Shown here: piece by piece, positions 12,969 through 23,606 of the stretch
Position numbering within the stretch: position 1 is the first letter of the stretch
How the letters are laid out: every line of letters starts with the position of its first letter
Assembly: GCA_025531455.1 (NCBI GenBank)
Contig: JAMYHL010000001.1
Span: 124,001 to 188,000 of the forward strand
Source of the DNA: Apiotrichum sp. Y4204
Taxonomy: Eukaryota > Basidiomycota > Tremellomycetes > Trichosporonales > Trichosporonaceae
DNA length: 64,000 nucleotides
Reading direction: 5' to 3'
Program-made: the position numbers and the translations under genes
The notes under the pieces: generated by a model
Database searches by the model: none
Told to the model about the DNA's origin: nothing
Seen by the model: only the letters and a program-made list of their open reading frames with translations

Positions 12969-15713
12969 CTATCCGCACGCAGGCTGGGTGACGCTCGACC
13001 CGGCGTGCCCGCCTGATGGGAGGGTGAAGTGCAGCGTTGTGCGGCAGCAGCGGCCGTGCGACTTGGAGTTTGGCGTCTTGATCTCTGCAGAGCCGTCTGA
13101 CTCTGTCTCTGACGCTGATTCTGATTCGGGTTCTGATTCTGCCTCCGCCTCGGCTTCGAGCTCACGCTTCGTACGCTCTTCACGCTTTCCGCCGCACCTA
13201 CCGCTGAGCGTAACCTCCACCGACGCAAGGCGCTGCGTCGGGTCCGCAACGGTGACGGCGTAACCGCGCCGTTTGCGGGTGACGAGGACGAGTGCGGGCG
13301 CAGAGACAGACACGGCCATGTCCCAGCCAGCGGCGCGGACGGCGGCATCAAGGGATCCGGGGAAGAACGCGAGGGCGAGGGCGGCGCGCGTCGCGGCGCC
13401 CATGGACCCCGGGAGGGGGGTGATGCCGGGCCGCTGGGCCTCCCGTGCGAGATGCCGCGCCGAGATGGCCGGCAGGACAGTGTACGAGTACGCTGTGTTC
13501 GGAATGGCGGTGTACGCGGTGAATACCCGTGCGCGCTGCACGCCCAGTTTCGAAGTACTGATTGCGCTCCAGTTTCCCGTGCGCTCCTCTTCTTGGAGGG
13601 TGAGTGCGAACGGGGGCCCGTGTGAGAGATAGCCATTCCCGCCGTAGAGGAGTGTGCGGGCTGTCGCGGTGCCGTTCCCACTGTAGACTTTTCCGTCTAG
13701 CTGGATACCGCCTGGCGCTGCGGCGCGGTTGTCGAGCACGCTGACCACGGGAGCGGGGTTGGTGCTGGTGATGTTTGAAGTGGTGACGAGCACGGCGTCC
13801 CCGAGGAAGAACCACGCCTTGTTGAACGCGAGCCCGTCGGCGGCCGACGCGTACTGCATCGCGCTGAGGCCCACCTCGCCGTCCGAGACCACGCCGACAA
13901 ACTCACGCGTGCCGTTCACCCCCACTTGCTTCGGGAGCGGCGCAAACACCGTCGTCGTGCCCGGAATCAGGCGCCAGTCCCACTGCGCCTGGATGTCCGT
14001 GTACTCGTTCCCGGTGACGTACGTGAACAGCGTCCCTCTGAGGCGGTCAGTTCTGGCGCCACGCATTCATCCTACTCACTGGCCGGTCATGTATCCGAAG
14101 GGGTTGGCGCCGTTCGTGAGCTCGTTATTCACACTCCGCGTCGAGATCATCTTGTTCGCGAACGTCCATCCCCGCCGGTGTACCATGTAGTCTGCGGCGG
14201 GGAACGCGCGGTTCCCATCGAGTGGAGAGGTGAGGTTGGCCTGGAGGCGGACGACGGTGGCCGAAATGTCTGCTGCCCCCGAAAAGTCAGCAACGGCGGC
14301 AGCGAGCAGCGTCGTGTTGATGTTGATGTCCGCCGAGGCCTGGAGGTCGGCCGTGGGGAACGCGATGAACCGCCCCACAGTGTTCTTCCGTCAGACTCTA
14401 TCTATCGACTTATTCTCTCACATAATCCCACTTGAGGCGCCCGTTGCTCTTGTCGCGGAAGACCATCCACTCGACCGCGCGCAGCATCTGCGCGACCGCC
14501 CCGCGCGTCGTATTGTCCGCCGCGAATTTTGTGCCCGTCACCTCGCCCTCGAGCGCGATAAACGCGTTCAGCAGGTCCTTGCCGTAGTTGCCCGCATACA
14601 GGATCCCGTCGTGCTGGAGGAACGCGCCGTCGCGGTGGATCCCGTCCGCCTTTGGCGTGTCGCTAAACTGCAACTAATCAGCAAAAACTATGTACTTTTT
14701 TCACTCACGGCACACTCGCGCATCGCGCGCGCAAGCGCATCAGCGAGCATCCCCGCATCGTGGGTGAATACCGCCAAGCTCGCAGAGTTCTGCATCACGC
14801 TGAGCGTGTTCGCACCCGTCAGACGGCCGTTCAGCCCCGGGATGAAGGCGTCGCGGAGGTCCCACGCGCGCCGCGGGATGCGCACACATCCGGCGCTCTC
14901 CTCGGCCGTGAGTGCCGGCTGGAGGAGGATGCATGCGGTGGAGACGAGCTGCGGGATGAGGATCACCTGTCCGAACCAGTTGGTGTTCCACAGCCCTGGT
15001 GTCCCGCACGGACACGCGTCGTTTCTTCTGTCAACACTTGGCAGATAGTTCCCAACTCACGGCGTGCCCCCGATACAAGCTGGATTCGTGTAGTCGCTCT
15101 CAAACCACCACGCCATCCCGCGCCGCGCGGCATCCAGCGCCGCGCCGCCGTCTACTCCCGGGTCCCATGGGCTGAGTCGGGCCCACGCGCTAGCGAGCGC
15201 GATAACGCGGTTCCAGTGTTCCTGAATCGGCCAGTTTGCGCGCTCTAAGAGAAAAAAAAGAGGAAAAGTAAAGAAGAAAAGAAGAAGAAAAGAAAAAGAA
15301 CGCAAAAAGAAGGCGTCAGAAGCAAATCCGGTAGAAGACCTGTGGTACTCACGCGCAGCACACCCGGTGCGGTAGTCGACGTCGGGCCACGTCCCGTCTG
15401 GCGACTGGGCGGCGAGCCACGCAGGAACCGCGGCCATCGTCGCCGGCGGGGCCCAGCGGCCGAGGTCGGCGCGCCGCCGGCGGGAGACGAGGTCGAGCTC
15501 GGGGTCGGTACTGTTTGATACCCCGCAGGACGTGCATTCCGGAGCTGGGGCTGACGTGTTTGATGAGAGGGTTGGGGTCGAGGTTGGGATCAGGGTTGAG
15601 GTTGAGGTTGTGTCTGCGGTTGAGGATAAGACTTCGGTTGGAGAGGAGGCGGAGGATGGATCCCCCGCCAGCGAGAACGACAGACTCAGGAGGGCGAAGA
15701 CCGCGATCTTCAT
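12969..15713 (-). CDS. Secreted polysaccharide lyase family 8 (hyaluronate/chondroitin/xanthan lyase type)
   Basis: Six exons on the minus strand: 15713-15353, 15244-15061, 15027-14709, 14667-14422, 14384-14080, 14037-12969; 827 residues, close to the usual PL8 length. A signal peptide (MKIAVFALLSLSFSLAG) is followed by a Ser/Thr linker. The alpha-toroid domain carries the catalytic set of the family: Asn198 in LWNTNWFG, His307 and Tyr316 in FLQHDGILYAGNYG (nine apart, as in known enzymes), and the Arg pair at 440-441 before the NELTNGAN segment. The block WDWRLIPGTT is the conserved DWxRLPGTT-like signature. The enzyme should cleave uronic-acid-containing polymers by beta-elimination outside the cell; the exact substrate is unknown. 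A Glu/Ser-rich acidic stretch at about 765-788 interrupts the C-terminal beta-sandwich region and looks like an insertion. The start at 15713 is chosen because the signal peptide begins there. Confidence 0.88.
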
Positions 15714-16914
15714 GGTCAGTATAGTGGGATCAGCCGAGGGGGATGGGAACATGGAGATGTTATGGCCGTCTGGGCTATATGTGCTGTGATCAGTTCGGTC
15801 GCTCCTTGCCTCCTTGCCACTGGGCTCCCACAGGATATTGGGCAGCACGCCAACCGCAGCCGCATCTGCTCGCAAGATCGCAAGATCGCAAGATCGTCTG
15901 AGCGTGAGATCGCGAGACCACAAGCAGTGCTCTACGCATACTACTACTCCGATTCTTGTTTACGCTCTTCCGCGCACGTCAATGGTGCTAGCTGGACGCC
16001 ACCCCCTGCCGCCACACAGAGGTTGAGCTTGTTGTGCTTGTTTACTCGACGTGCCGTCTTGTGCGTCCTGAGCTTGCGTGCGTCTTGCGTCTTTGTTTCC
16101 TGTCGCTGATCTTGCCTCTCGCCCTCTGCATCTTGCCTCTTGGATCTTTCATCTTGCCCCCTGCCACTGGCCGTGTTCGATATGACAAGGTGGCGGCGAC
16201 ACGACGAATGGTACGAATCCCCGGCCCGCCCGGCCCGGGCACGCTCTACATTCCGCTCGCCGGTGCGACATTACCGTGCGGATAAAGACCATGAGACCAT
16301 TTTATACATCTACAGTATGTGTCTGCAGCGCGTGGGACATGTGTCCACTGGGCAGGTGACTCGGTGGGAAGGAGCGATCGATGACTTTGGGAGGGCAGGA
16401 TATGGAAGGCAGGACCAAAGCGAGATGGGATGCGGCTGGATGTACGAGTTGTATTCGCCGGCAAGGCTGTGCGTTTCGTCCGCCGAGCACCTTTAGACAG
16501 TACGGACTGCATATCTGCATATCATGCCTGGTTGGTCTCACGCCTTGTTCGATTTCGGGGCCGGTTCCTCGGTATATGCTTCATGCGCGTGTTCCTGCTC
16601 CAATGCCCGACCTGGCTTTTAACCTTGCCTTTGCCGTGAGAATTGGGTGGGTAACGCGTGCGTGGGGTTTGAGTTGCGGGAACAGCGTAGACTTGGCCAG
16701 GATTGCACACACAGCCGCCAAGACTGACGACTTAAGGTACTTGCCGTGTGATTGCTACAAGTAGCTCGGTGAGCCGTCAGTGGTTTGGGTGAACCTTACT
16801 CCAGAGTCGAGAATACGATCGCGCGTCAACATTTCAATATCTGTTACATCGTACTACGACATGCACTCGCTGATCTCGCGGATAGTGCCCCTCTCTCTAA
16901 CCTCTTCTCTACAT
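15714..16914. other. Intergenic, no gene seen
   Basis: It contains the promoter of the PL8 gene and the region 3' of GLE1. No open frame here has recognisable features; a short CAAGATCG repeat lies near 15872-15897. Confidence 0.45.
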
Positions 16915-18962
16915 TCACTGCGGCATGCTTCCGGCAGGCTGGCGGAGCCCGGTACTCTGCTGGAACACGTTGGCGAGGCGCGCCTGCGCGGCCTTTGAGT
17001 CGCCGGGAATCTTGTCCTCCTGAAGCGCGGTGTTGATCGCCGACATAAGCTTGCCGGTCTGCTTCGGGCCGGCCCACTCTGAGAGCGCGTACCCTGCAGT
17101 GTCAAGGCAGATCGCCATCAGCGTCGCGGCTGGTGGGCTGCCACGCAGCGGTTGGCGGAGCATCGTCGCGAGCCATGTCCACACGGCCGGCAGCCGGAAG
17201 GGCGGAATGATAAGCGCCTGGAACTGGTCGGCGTTCGGCGCAGCGGGGAGCGAGTTGACGAACGACGGGTACTGCATCTGCAGAATCGCAAAGTAGAAGG
17301 TTGCAATGCCCGACATGCGCGCAATGTAGTCCTCGAGCGACTCGTCGACGCCCCGTCCGGTTGATTTCTCAAACTCTTCACGCGGCTGGTTCTGAGGGTG
17401 TGAGCGGCTTGAACATCGAAAGGACTGTAGCCGGTACTCACAGGAGCTCGTGTCGGGTAGTATGGGATGACCCACGGACACTTCTTCACTAAGCGGGCGA
17501 AGAGAATAGTGGCAAAGGCACCGTGTCCACGGAGCACTAAGCCAAGTGCTATGCGCGCGAGGGGGAACGCTGCTTCAGGCTTGGCGCCGACCTCGGATTC
17601 GGCCTGCTTGATCAGGGCTTTCGAGATATGTGAACAGAGGTAGCCGTAGGCAGGAGGGAAAGACGCTTCGAACATGGCTGGTTCCGCGACGGATGCTGGC
17701 CTGCCAAGCTGCTCCGTGAGGAGACCGTGTATGTCGTTTGTCTGGAGTGAGTCGAGCAAGAGGATACTCTACTCACCACTCGCAAGATTGTCTCATTCGT
17801 GTTGACGACCTGGCCAATGCTGCGCGTAATGAGACGCATGCTCTGGCGCAGCGCCTTGCGCATGTCGGCATTGCCCTTGGCGACCTGGATGACCTCTGTC
17901 TTCATCTTCTTCTGGATGTCGACCCAGTGGGTCCACTCCGAGGCAGAACGGTTGCCTTCTCGTGCCGCCGCCTCATCCTGCTTTGCCCTCTCCGCCGCGT
18001 CAGCCTCCTCCTTCTCCTTCCTGGCCTTCTCCACGGCCTCCTTCTCCGCCTTCTCCTTCGCTATCCGCTCCTGCTCGGCCTTACGCGCCAATGCCTCCTT
18101 CTCCGCCGCCTTAATCCTCGCCTCCTCCTCTTCCTTCCTCTTGCGCTCCTCCGCTAGCCGCGCGGCCTGCTCCTCCGCCTGTTTACGCTCCGCCTCCTTG
18201 ATCGCCGCATCGACATCCTAAAGTCAGCTTAGCCTCACACACGACCTACCGCCCAGAGCTTGGCCTCGCGCTCCGCAAAGCGCTTGGCAGTATCGTCCGC
18301 CTCCTGCTTCTGCCGCAGTGCCAGGCCTTCCATCATGCGCATGAGCTCATCCGCCTGTGTGTCCTGCCGCCCCTTCTGCGCCTTGCGCATTTCTTGCCGC
18401 ACACGCTCGTCAATCTCTCGCAGGCGCTGCATGCGCTCGCCGGCAGCAAGCTGGCCCTCGGCCCACGCCTCCGCCTCCATCTCGCGTATCAGCTCGGCGC
18501 ACTCGTTCGGCCGTTCGCGGAGAAGGTCGTTCAGCGACGGGTCCCACCGGCCCCACGTCGCGCGCGGCTTCATAGCCGACGATCGCCGCCGGGGTGTGGG
18601 GCCGCCGGAATGTACGCGTGATTTTCGAGCAGTGTCCCGCCTGATGGGTTAGTATGACCAACAGTTTAGATACCCACCCCGACTCGCGCCAGCTCGTCTT
18701 ATCGGACACGGGCTGGAACCCTCCACCGAGCAGCTCGCCGACCTCGTCCTCCGAGTCGGGCTCCGAGTCGGAGAAGGCAAGCATGTCGCGGATGCTCTGG
18801 CCGAGCTTGGTGCGGCGTGTCCTGGGGGTGAGAATAGCTCAATACAAGTGGGGCGCACCGTGTCAGGTCGGGGACATGGTCCGACTCGTCGGACGTGTAG
18901 CCCGGATCGAGGGCGACGACCTCGTACTCCGAGTCCGAGTCGTCGGGGACGGCAAAGCGCAT
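16915..18962 (-). CDS. GLE1: mRNA export factor Gle1
   Basis: Six exons: 18962-18859, 18821-18678, 18640-18250, 18217-17777, 17741-17442, 17391-16915; 618 residues, between yeast (538) and human (698) Gle1. The N-terminus is acidic (DDSDSEYEV). A long charged coiled coil (roughly 115-300) is full of Arg/Glu/Lys/Ala heptads. The C-terminal helical Gle1 domain (roughly 300-600) includes FATILFARLVKKCPWVIPYY, the block characteristic of the family. Gle1, with inositol hexakisphosphate, activates the DEAD-box ATPase Dbp5 at the cytoplasmic face of nuclear pores. The five introns are only 32-50 nt long. It shares a 564-bp divergent promoter with the RPA2 gene. Confidence 0.92.
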
Positions 18963-19526
18963 GGCGGTGGCCGGCGGTGTTGTAGGTTGTCTAGAGGGAT
19001 GGATCGAGCAGGCAATGGAGATGGCAAACTAGAGATATGGTGAGAGGGGCATTGGGAGGGCGAGGGAGGGGCGAGGAGGAAGAGTGATATATATCAGAGG
19101 GAGTGTGTGCCGTGAGAGTGCCTTCGAGTACTCGAGTGTGTCTCGAATGAGGTCACAATGGCAGTGTATCCACAAACAAGAGGAGTGTCTCAGAATGTCT
19201 TTCCTCGCACTCAACTCTGGTCGTCGTCGAAGTTGATCTCTGTGGATCTGGGATTGATGATTGTTGACGGCGAGCACACTCAATCTCCGTGCCTGGGGGG
19301 GATGAAAGTATAAGAAAACACAATTACATAAAACACACCTTCTGCCACGTGGAGTTGACGTGGACAGAAAATCGAAATGACGACGCGCGACGCGCCGGCG
19401 ACGCGCTCGAAACCACACTGGGGGCAACAACTGCAGGCAGTGAGTGAGCAAGTTGACTTTTTGTCCTTCTCCCACACATCTTGTCAGTTTCATCCTCCTC
19501 ATCCATCCCTTCAAAACATTAACACA
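18963..19526. promoter_or_regulatory. Divergent promoter between GLE1 and RFA2
   Basis: A 564-bp region separates the two start codons. It holds both promoters; no conserved box can be singled out by eye. Confidence 0.55.
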
Positions 19527-20725
19527 ATGAGTGAGCTACCACAAGTGTTTGTCTAGCTCACAGCAGACGACGGAAACCCTTATTACAGCGGCGGTGGCGG
19601 CGGCGGCGGATACATGAACAGCGGATCGCCCTTCGGCAGCCAAGAGTCGCCTGGTGGCAAGAAGGTGTGTCTTCAGTTGACCGCGAAGTGGAACGCACTG
19701 CGGTTCAGCACAGCCTGTGCGCCCTCCGACGCGTGATGCTCTTTTGTCCAGCACGTTTTGCTGACAAGCAGGCTCGTAACCAGACCCTGCGGCCCGTGAC
19801 CATCAAGCAGATCACCGAGGCGAGCCAGGTCCACCCCGACTCTGATTTCCAGATTGACGGCATTGACGTCGGCTCGGTAGGTGATTTAAGTCGCTCCACC
19901 TGACAGTACAGGTCCAGTTTGTCGGCTCTGTACGCAACCACACGACGACGGCGACGAATGTCTCATACGAGATTGGCGACGGGACGGGGTACATTGATGT
20001 GCGGCAGTGGCTGGACAGCTCGGACGACGAGGCGGGCAAGATGGACGGCATCGAGCAGGACAAGTATGTCATGGTCATTGGCACGCTCAAGATGTTCGGT
20101 GGCAAGCGCCACGTGTCCGCGCAGCACATCCACCCCGTCACCAACCCCGACATGGTCGCCCACCACCTTCTCAAGGCCCTCCAGGTCAGCCTTGCCTCGC
20201 GGTACGCCAGTGGTGGCTCAGTTGTGAGTTGGAGTGCTTTTGTCATGGTTCACATGCTGACGCGTCGCTTTGATCGTGCTTTCTTGCATCTTGCCATCCT
20301 CTCGCGCCTTTATTTCCTATGCTTCCTTCCATTTTGCCTCTCTTCTCTGCTCACCTTTCATTTCACCTCCAGGGCATCGTGCCGACCGCCAAGGCAAACG
20401 ACTACGCGACCGGCGCCACCGCGGGCGTCACGACCTCGGACTACGCGCACCTGCCCCCGCTGCAGCGCAAGGTCATGGAGGTGGTCGCCGGCGAGGAGCA
20501 CGAGGACGGCATGCACGTGTCGCACGTGTCGCGCCACTGCGGCAACGCCAATGCCGAGCAGGTTATGTGGGTACCAGGGTGCGACGACCCGCTGACAGAC
20601 AGGGACGCGATCGAGCACCTTATGGGCGAGGGTCTGCTCTTCTCCACCATCGACGACCTCGTAAGTTCTGAGCACCCATGCGAGAGAACTTGCTTCTGAC
20701 AGCGCAGCACGTCAAGGCCGCCTAA
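19527..20725 (+). CDS. RFA2: Replication protein A 32-kDa subunit (RPA2)
   Basis: Seven exons: 19527-19530, 19564-19664, 19772-19876, 19912-20223, 20373-20566, 20603-20660, 20708-20725; 263 residues. The order is classic: a short Gly/Ser N-terminus with SPFGSQESPGGKK (phosphorylation region), then RNQTLRPVTIKQI, an OB fold (about 45-180, with VQFVGSVRNHTT and GYIDVRQW), and a C-terminal winged helix (QVMDAIEHLMGEGLLFSTIDD) used for protein contacts. RPA binds single-stranded DNA in replication and repair. The start codon stands on a coding exon of only 4 nt (ATGA). The acceptor of that 33-nt intron is a CAGCAG tandem, so either MTDDGN or MNDGN can be made. The model is in phase throughout. 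Confidence 0.93.
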
Positions 20726-21668
20726 GTCTGTGGTTTGTGGTTATCTTCTGTTCCCCACTCTTTCCTACCCTGCTGGCGGCTAGAATATGTATGCTGTACA
20801 ATATGAATATCTGTGGGAGGTCGAAGCGCAATGCAGAATGGTGACCGTCGAACAGCCGTGCCGGCTGCATTCCGGCTGGAGTCGCGCGGGCGGTGATAAG
20901 AATGGCAGTCTTGTATTGGACCGTTGCTTCACAACCTGTTATACCCACCGAGCTTTGGGAATGACAGGTCCACACCGCGTCCCTGTTGGCCGTCATGTTG
21001 ATTCCACTGACTTTGCAAGAGACGAACGCGGCCATCGTCTAGCCTCCATGCGCATAACATCTCATTCACCTTGCAGTACTGTGTGCTCTTCACGCGCTGA
21101 TTCACCAATCCGCTATCCTCGATGCAGCTCGCGGTACAGTCGCGACGACACAAATGGCTCTGGACCTCTGGCTTCGGGTGATGGATGGCTGCAACGGGCA
21201 CAGACGCGTGTACACTGCCACGACGACCCGACGACCATTCTGAACAGCCTGCACTTTCAGCGGCCTTTGGGATATTGAATTGTTCAATTGACATCTCCCG
21301 CCAACACTCAGACGCCCGATGCGGATGCATGGGCAGCGGGTCGAGTCGAGTCTCAATCTGCCCATCCCCCACTGAGCGAGCGAACAACTTTGCCCTCCAC
21401 GCATCCGCGTCAGTGCACCGCCGCCAACCACACCAGTCTGAGTGGCAGATGTCTACAATCCTTGCATTCTTCTAGGCTGCACCTCGTACAGCAACAGCAG
21501 CGACGCCGCACATGCGTGGCAAGGGCGGGGCATGCCGGGCGTCGACGGAGCACGCATCCCGACAGCCCGACAACGCGGCTCGTCTGCGATCCTCCTTCTC
21601 GCCTCCTCCCTATTTCCTCTACCTCCCCCTTGCCTCTCTACCTCCGTCTCCCTCCCCACAAACATCGC
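20726..21668. other. Convergent intergenic region
   Basis: Between the 3' ends of RFA2 (+) and ARPC3 (-). The open frames here show no domain or splicing logic. A pyrimidine-rich tract lies at about 21585-21660. Confidence 0.45.
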
Positions 21669-22547
21669 TCAAGCACCAAGCGAGCGCCCCATGAAGCGGC
21701 GCTTGAGGAACGCCATCCACCACTTGCTGGGCTTGGCCGCGCGCGGGCCCATCTGGCCCGTGGGCTCGCCGTCGGGGCCGACCGCCTGCTCAAAGGGGTA
21801 GACCGTGTCGCAGAGGCGGAGGGCAATCTCCGTGCGCGCGTGCGTGAGGTACGAGCGGAGTGCGTCTGATGTGAGTATATAAAACGGTAAAGCAGTGTTG
21901 GGGAGGCGCGCTCTGTTTTCTGCACCACTCCTCGTTTCGCGCTTCGCACTCCGCACTCCTGGCTCCTCGCTTCTCTCCCACTACTCACCGGCCTCGCCGC
22001 GGTTCGCAGGCGGGTGGTACATCTGGTTGAGCGGGAATCCCGGTTCGCCCGGGAGGGCAAAGCTGTCGACGGCGAGGGTCTGGAGCTTCTTCTGCGCCTC
22101 CTGGTACGAGGGGCTCGGGCGGCCGGGGGACGCAGCAAGCTTGGAGAGACAGTCGGAGATGAAGAGGATGAGGTAGATTAGCAGCCTGTCCGCGGGGCCT
22201 GGGGGTTCAGCGGACGTTGTGAGAGTTTGGGAGTCGGGGAGTGTACCCACCCTTGATCTCAAAGTTGCGGAAGAGACAGTTTGCGCGGAACCTAGGAATC
22301 AGCTTTGTCATGGCCAAACCTCACAGGTCGATCGCCTCCTCGATGATATCCGCCTGCGACGGGTCCGCTAGACGTCAGCAAGGCCGTCATCTCACGCTGC
22401 TCACCGGCAACGGGGGCGGATCCCCTCGCCTTGGTGTGGTTGAACGGCAGCATCGCCATGTTGCCCGCCAGCTGGCTGGTCTCGCCGTTGAATGCCGAGT
22501 GGTATGCCTGCTGTCAGCGGAGCCGGGTGGGGAAGACGTACGGGCAT
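21669..22547 (-). CDS. ARC18: Arp2/3 complex subunit 3 (ARPC3/p21)
   Basis: Six exons: 22547-22542, 22507-22405, 22367-22325, 22291-22251, 22198-21989, 21865-21669; 199 residues against 178 in human. Conserved blocks in order are MPAYHSAF, GNMAMLPF, EEAIDLFRANCLFRNFEIK, ADRLLIYLILFISDCL, ALPGEPGFPLNQMYHPPAN and the diagnostic end KPSKWWMAFLKRRFMGRSL. It is a structural subunit of the seven-part actin-branching complex at cortical actin patches. The extra length is mostly an insertion (EQAVGPDGEPTGQMGPRAA) before the KPSKWW block. The first coding exon is only 6 nt (ATGCCC), followed by a 34-nt intron. It is divergent from the DHFR gene. Confidence 0.95.
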
Positions 22548-22841
22548 GGTCGTGGATGGTGGTGGTGGTGGAGAGAGTGATGGTGAGCTCGGGGTTGTGG
22601 ATGCTGTGGATGTCGTCGTCGATGATGGCGACCGAGGGGGAGAGGGGCAATGACGCTGTCCTCGAGCTGCGCGCCAGCGCGCCAGCAGCAGGGGAAGTCG
22701 GCCACGCGGCGAATTTATTTCCGCCCACCGATAATTTGACCTCCACCACTTCCCTCCAGATTCAAACCCAGATCCCAAGACGCGACTTGCAAGCCTGCAT
22801 TCAACGCGACGCGTTTCTTCAATCTCCAACCCCATCACACC
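22548..22841. promoter_or_regulatory. Short divergent promoter between ARPC3 and DFR1
   Basis: Only 294 bp separate the two start codons, so the two promoters must overlap. CA-rich and CCACC repeats are visible on the minus strand. Confidence 0.6.
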
Positions 22842-23499
22842 ATGTCCCGCCGCCTCACCGCCATCGTGGCCGCGACGCTCGACAACGGTATCGGCATCGA
22901 CGGCGGCCTTCCGTGGCGGCTTCCAGGCGAGATGCGGTATTTCGCACGGGGTAAGTGGGGTGTGCTAGGAATAGCAATCATGCCGAGCTGCTTGATCTAC
23001 AGCTCTGTCTTCCTGTTTCTGTTTTTTATTCTCCTCGCTAACATCAGTGACTACCGGCGAAGACGCGTCCCGCCCAAACGCAGTGATAATGGGCCGGAGG
23101 ACGTGGGACGGCATTCCGCCAAAGTTCCGCCCCCTAAAGGCGCGGCACAACCTCGTCGTCTCGCGGGCTGGCGTCGACGTCGGGGGAAACGCAATGACGA
23201 GCGCGCACGCGTCTCTCGAGAGCGCTATTGCCGCTCTCCCGGAATCGGGGCGCGCATTCCTTATCGGCGGGGCGCAGCTGTACAATGTCGCCCTCCCCAC
23301 GCTGTGTGAGCGCGTGCTCCTCACCCGCGTGCTTGAGCATATTACGTGCGATACCTTTCTCTTGAACTTTAATTCTCACGAGGACTGGCGGCTCGCGTCG
23401 CATGCCGAGCTGTGCGAGTGGGTTGGGTGGGAGGTGCCCGAGGGAGAACAGGAGGAGAAGGGCATCAGGTACAGATATGAGATGTGGGTGCACAAGTGA
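22842..23499 (+). CDS. DFR1: Dihydrofolate reductase
   Basis: Two exons, 22842-22950 and 23048-23499, with a 97-bp intron; 186 residues, normal for fungal DHFR. It reduces dihydrofolate to tetrahydrofolate with NADPH for thymidylate, purine and glycine metabolism. Visible motifs are AIVAATLDNGIGIDGGLPW with the substrate loop, the active-site acid in LPGEMRYF, VIMGRRTWDGIP and the NADPH site FLIGGAQLY. It is the target of antifolates such as trimethoprim and methotrexate; resistance cannot be judged by eye. Confidence 0.95.
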
Positions 23500-23606
23500 T
23501 GGTCATAGAGTGACATGTCTATATTTTTGGCATTCATCGGTGGTAGGTGGTACGGGCCGTCTGCACTATGCTAGACAGATGAGATGATGGAGGGGTAGGA
23601 GATGGA

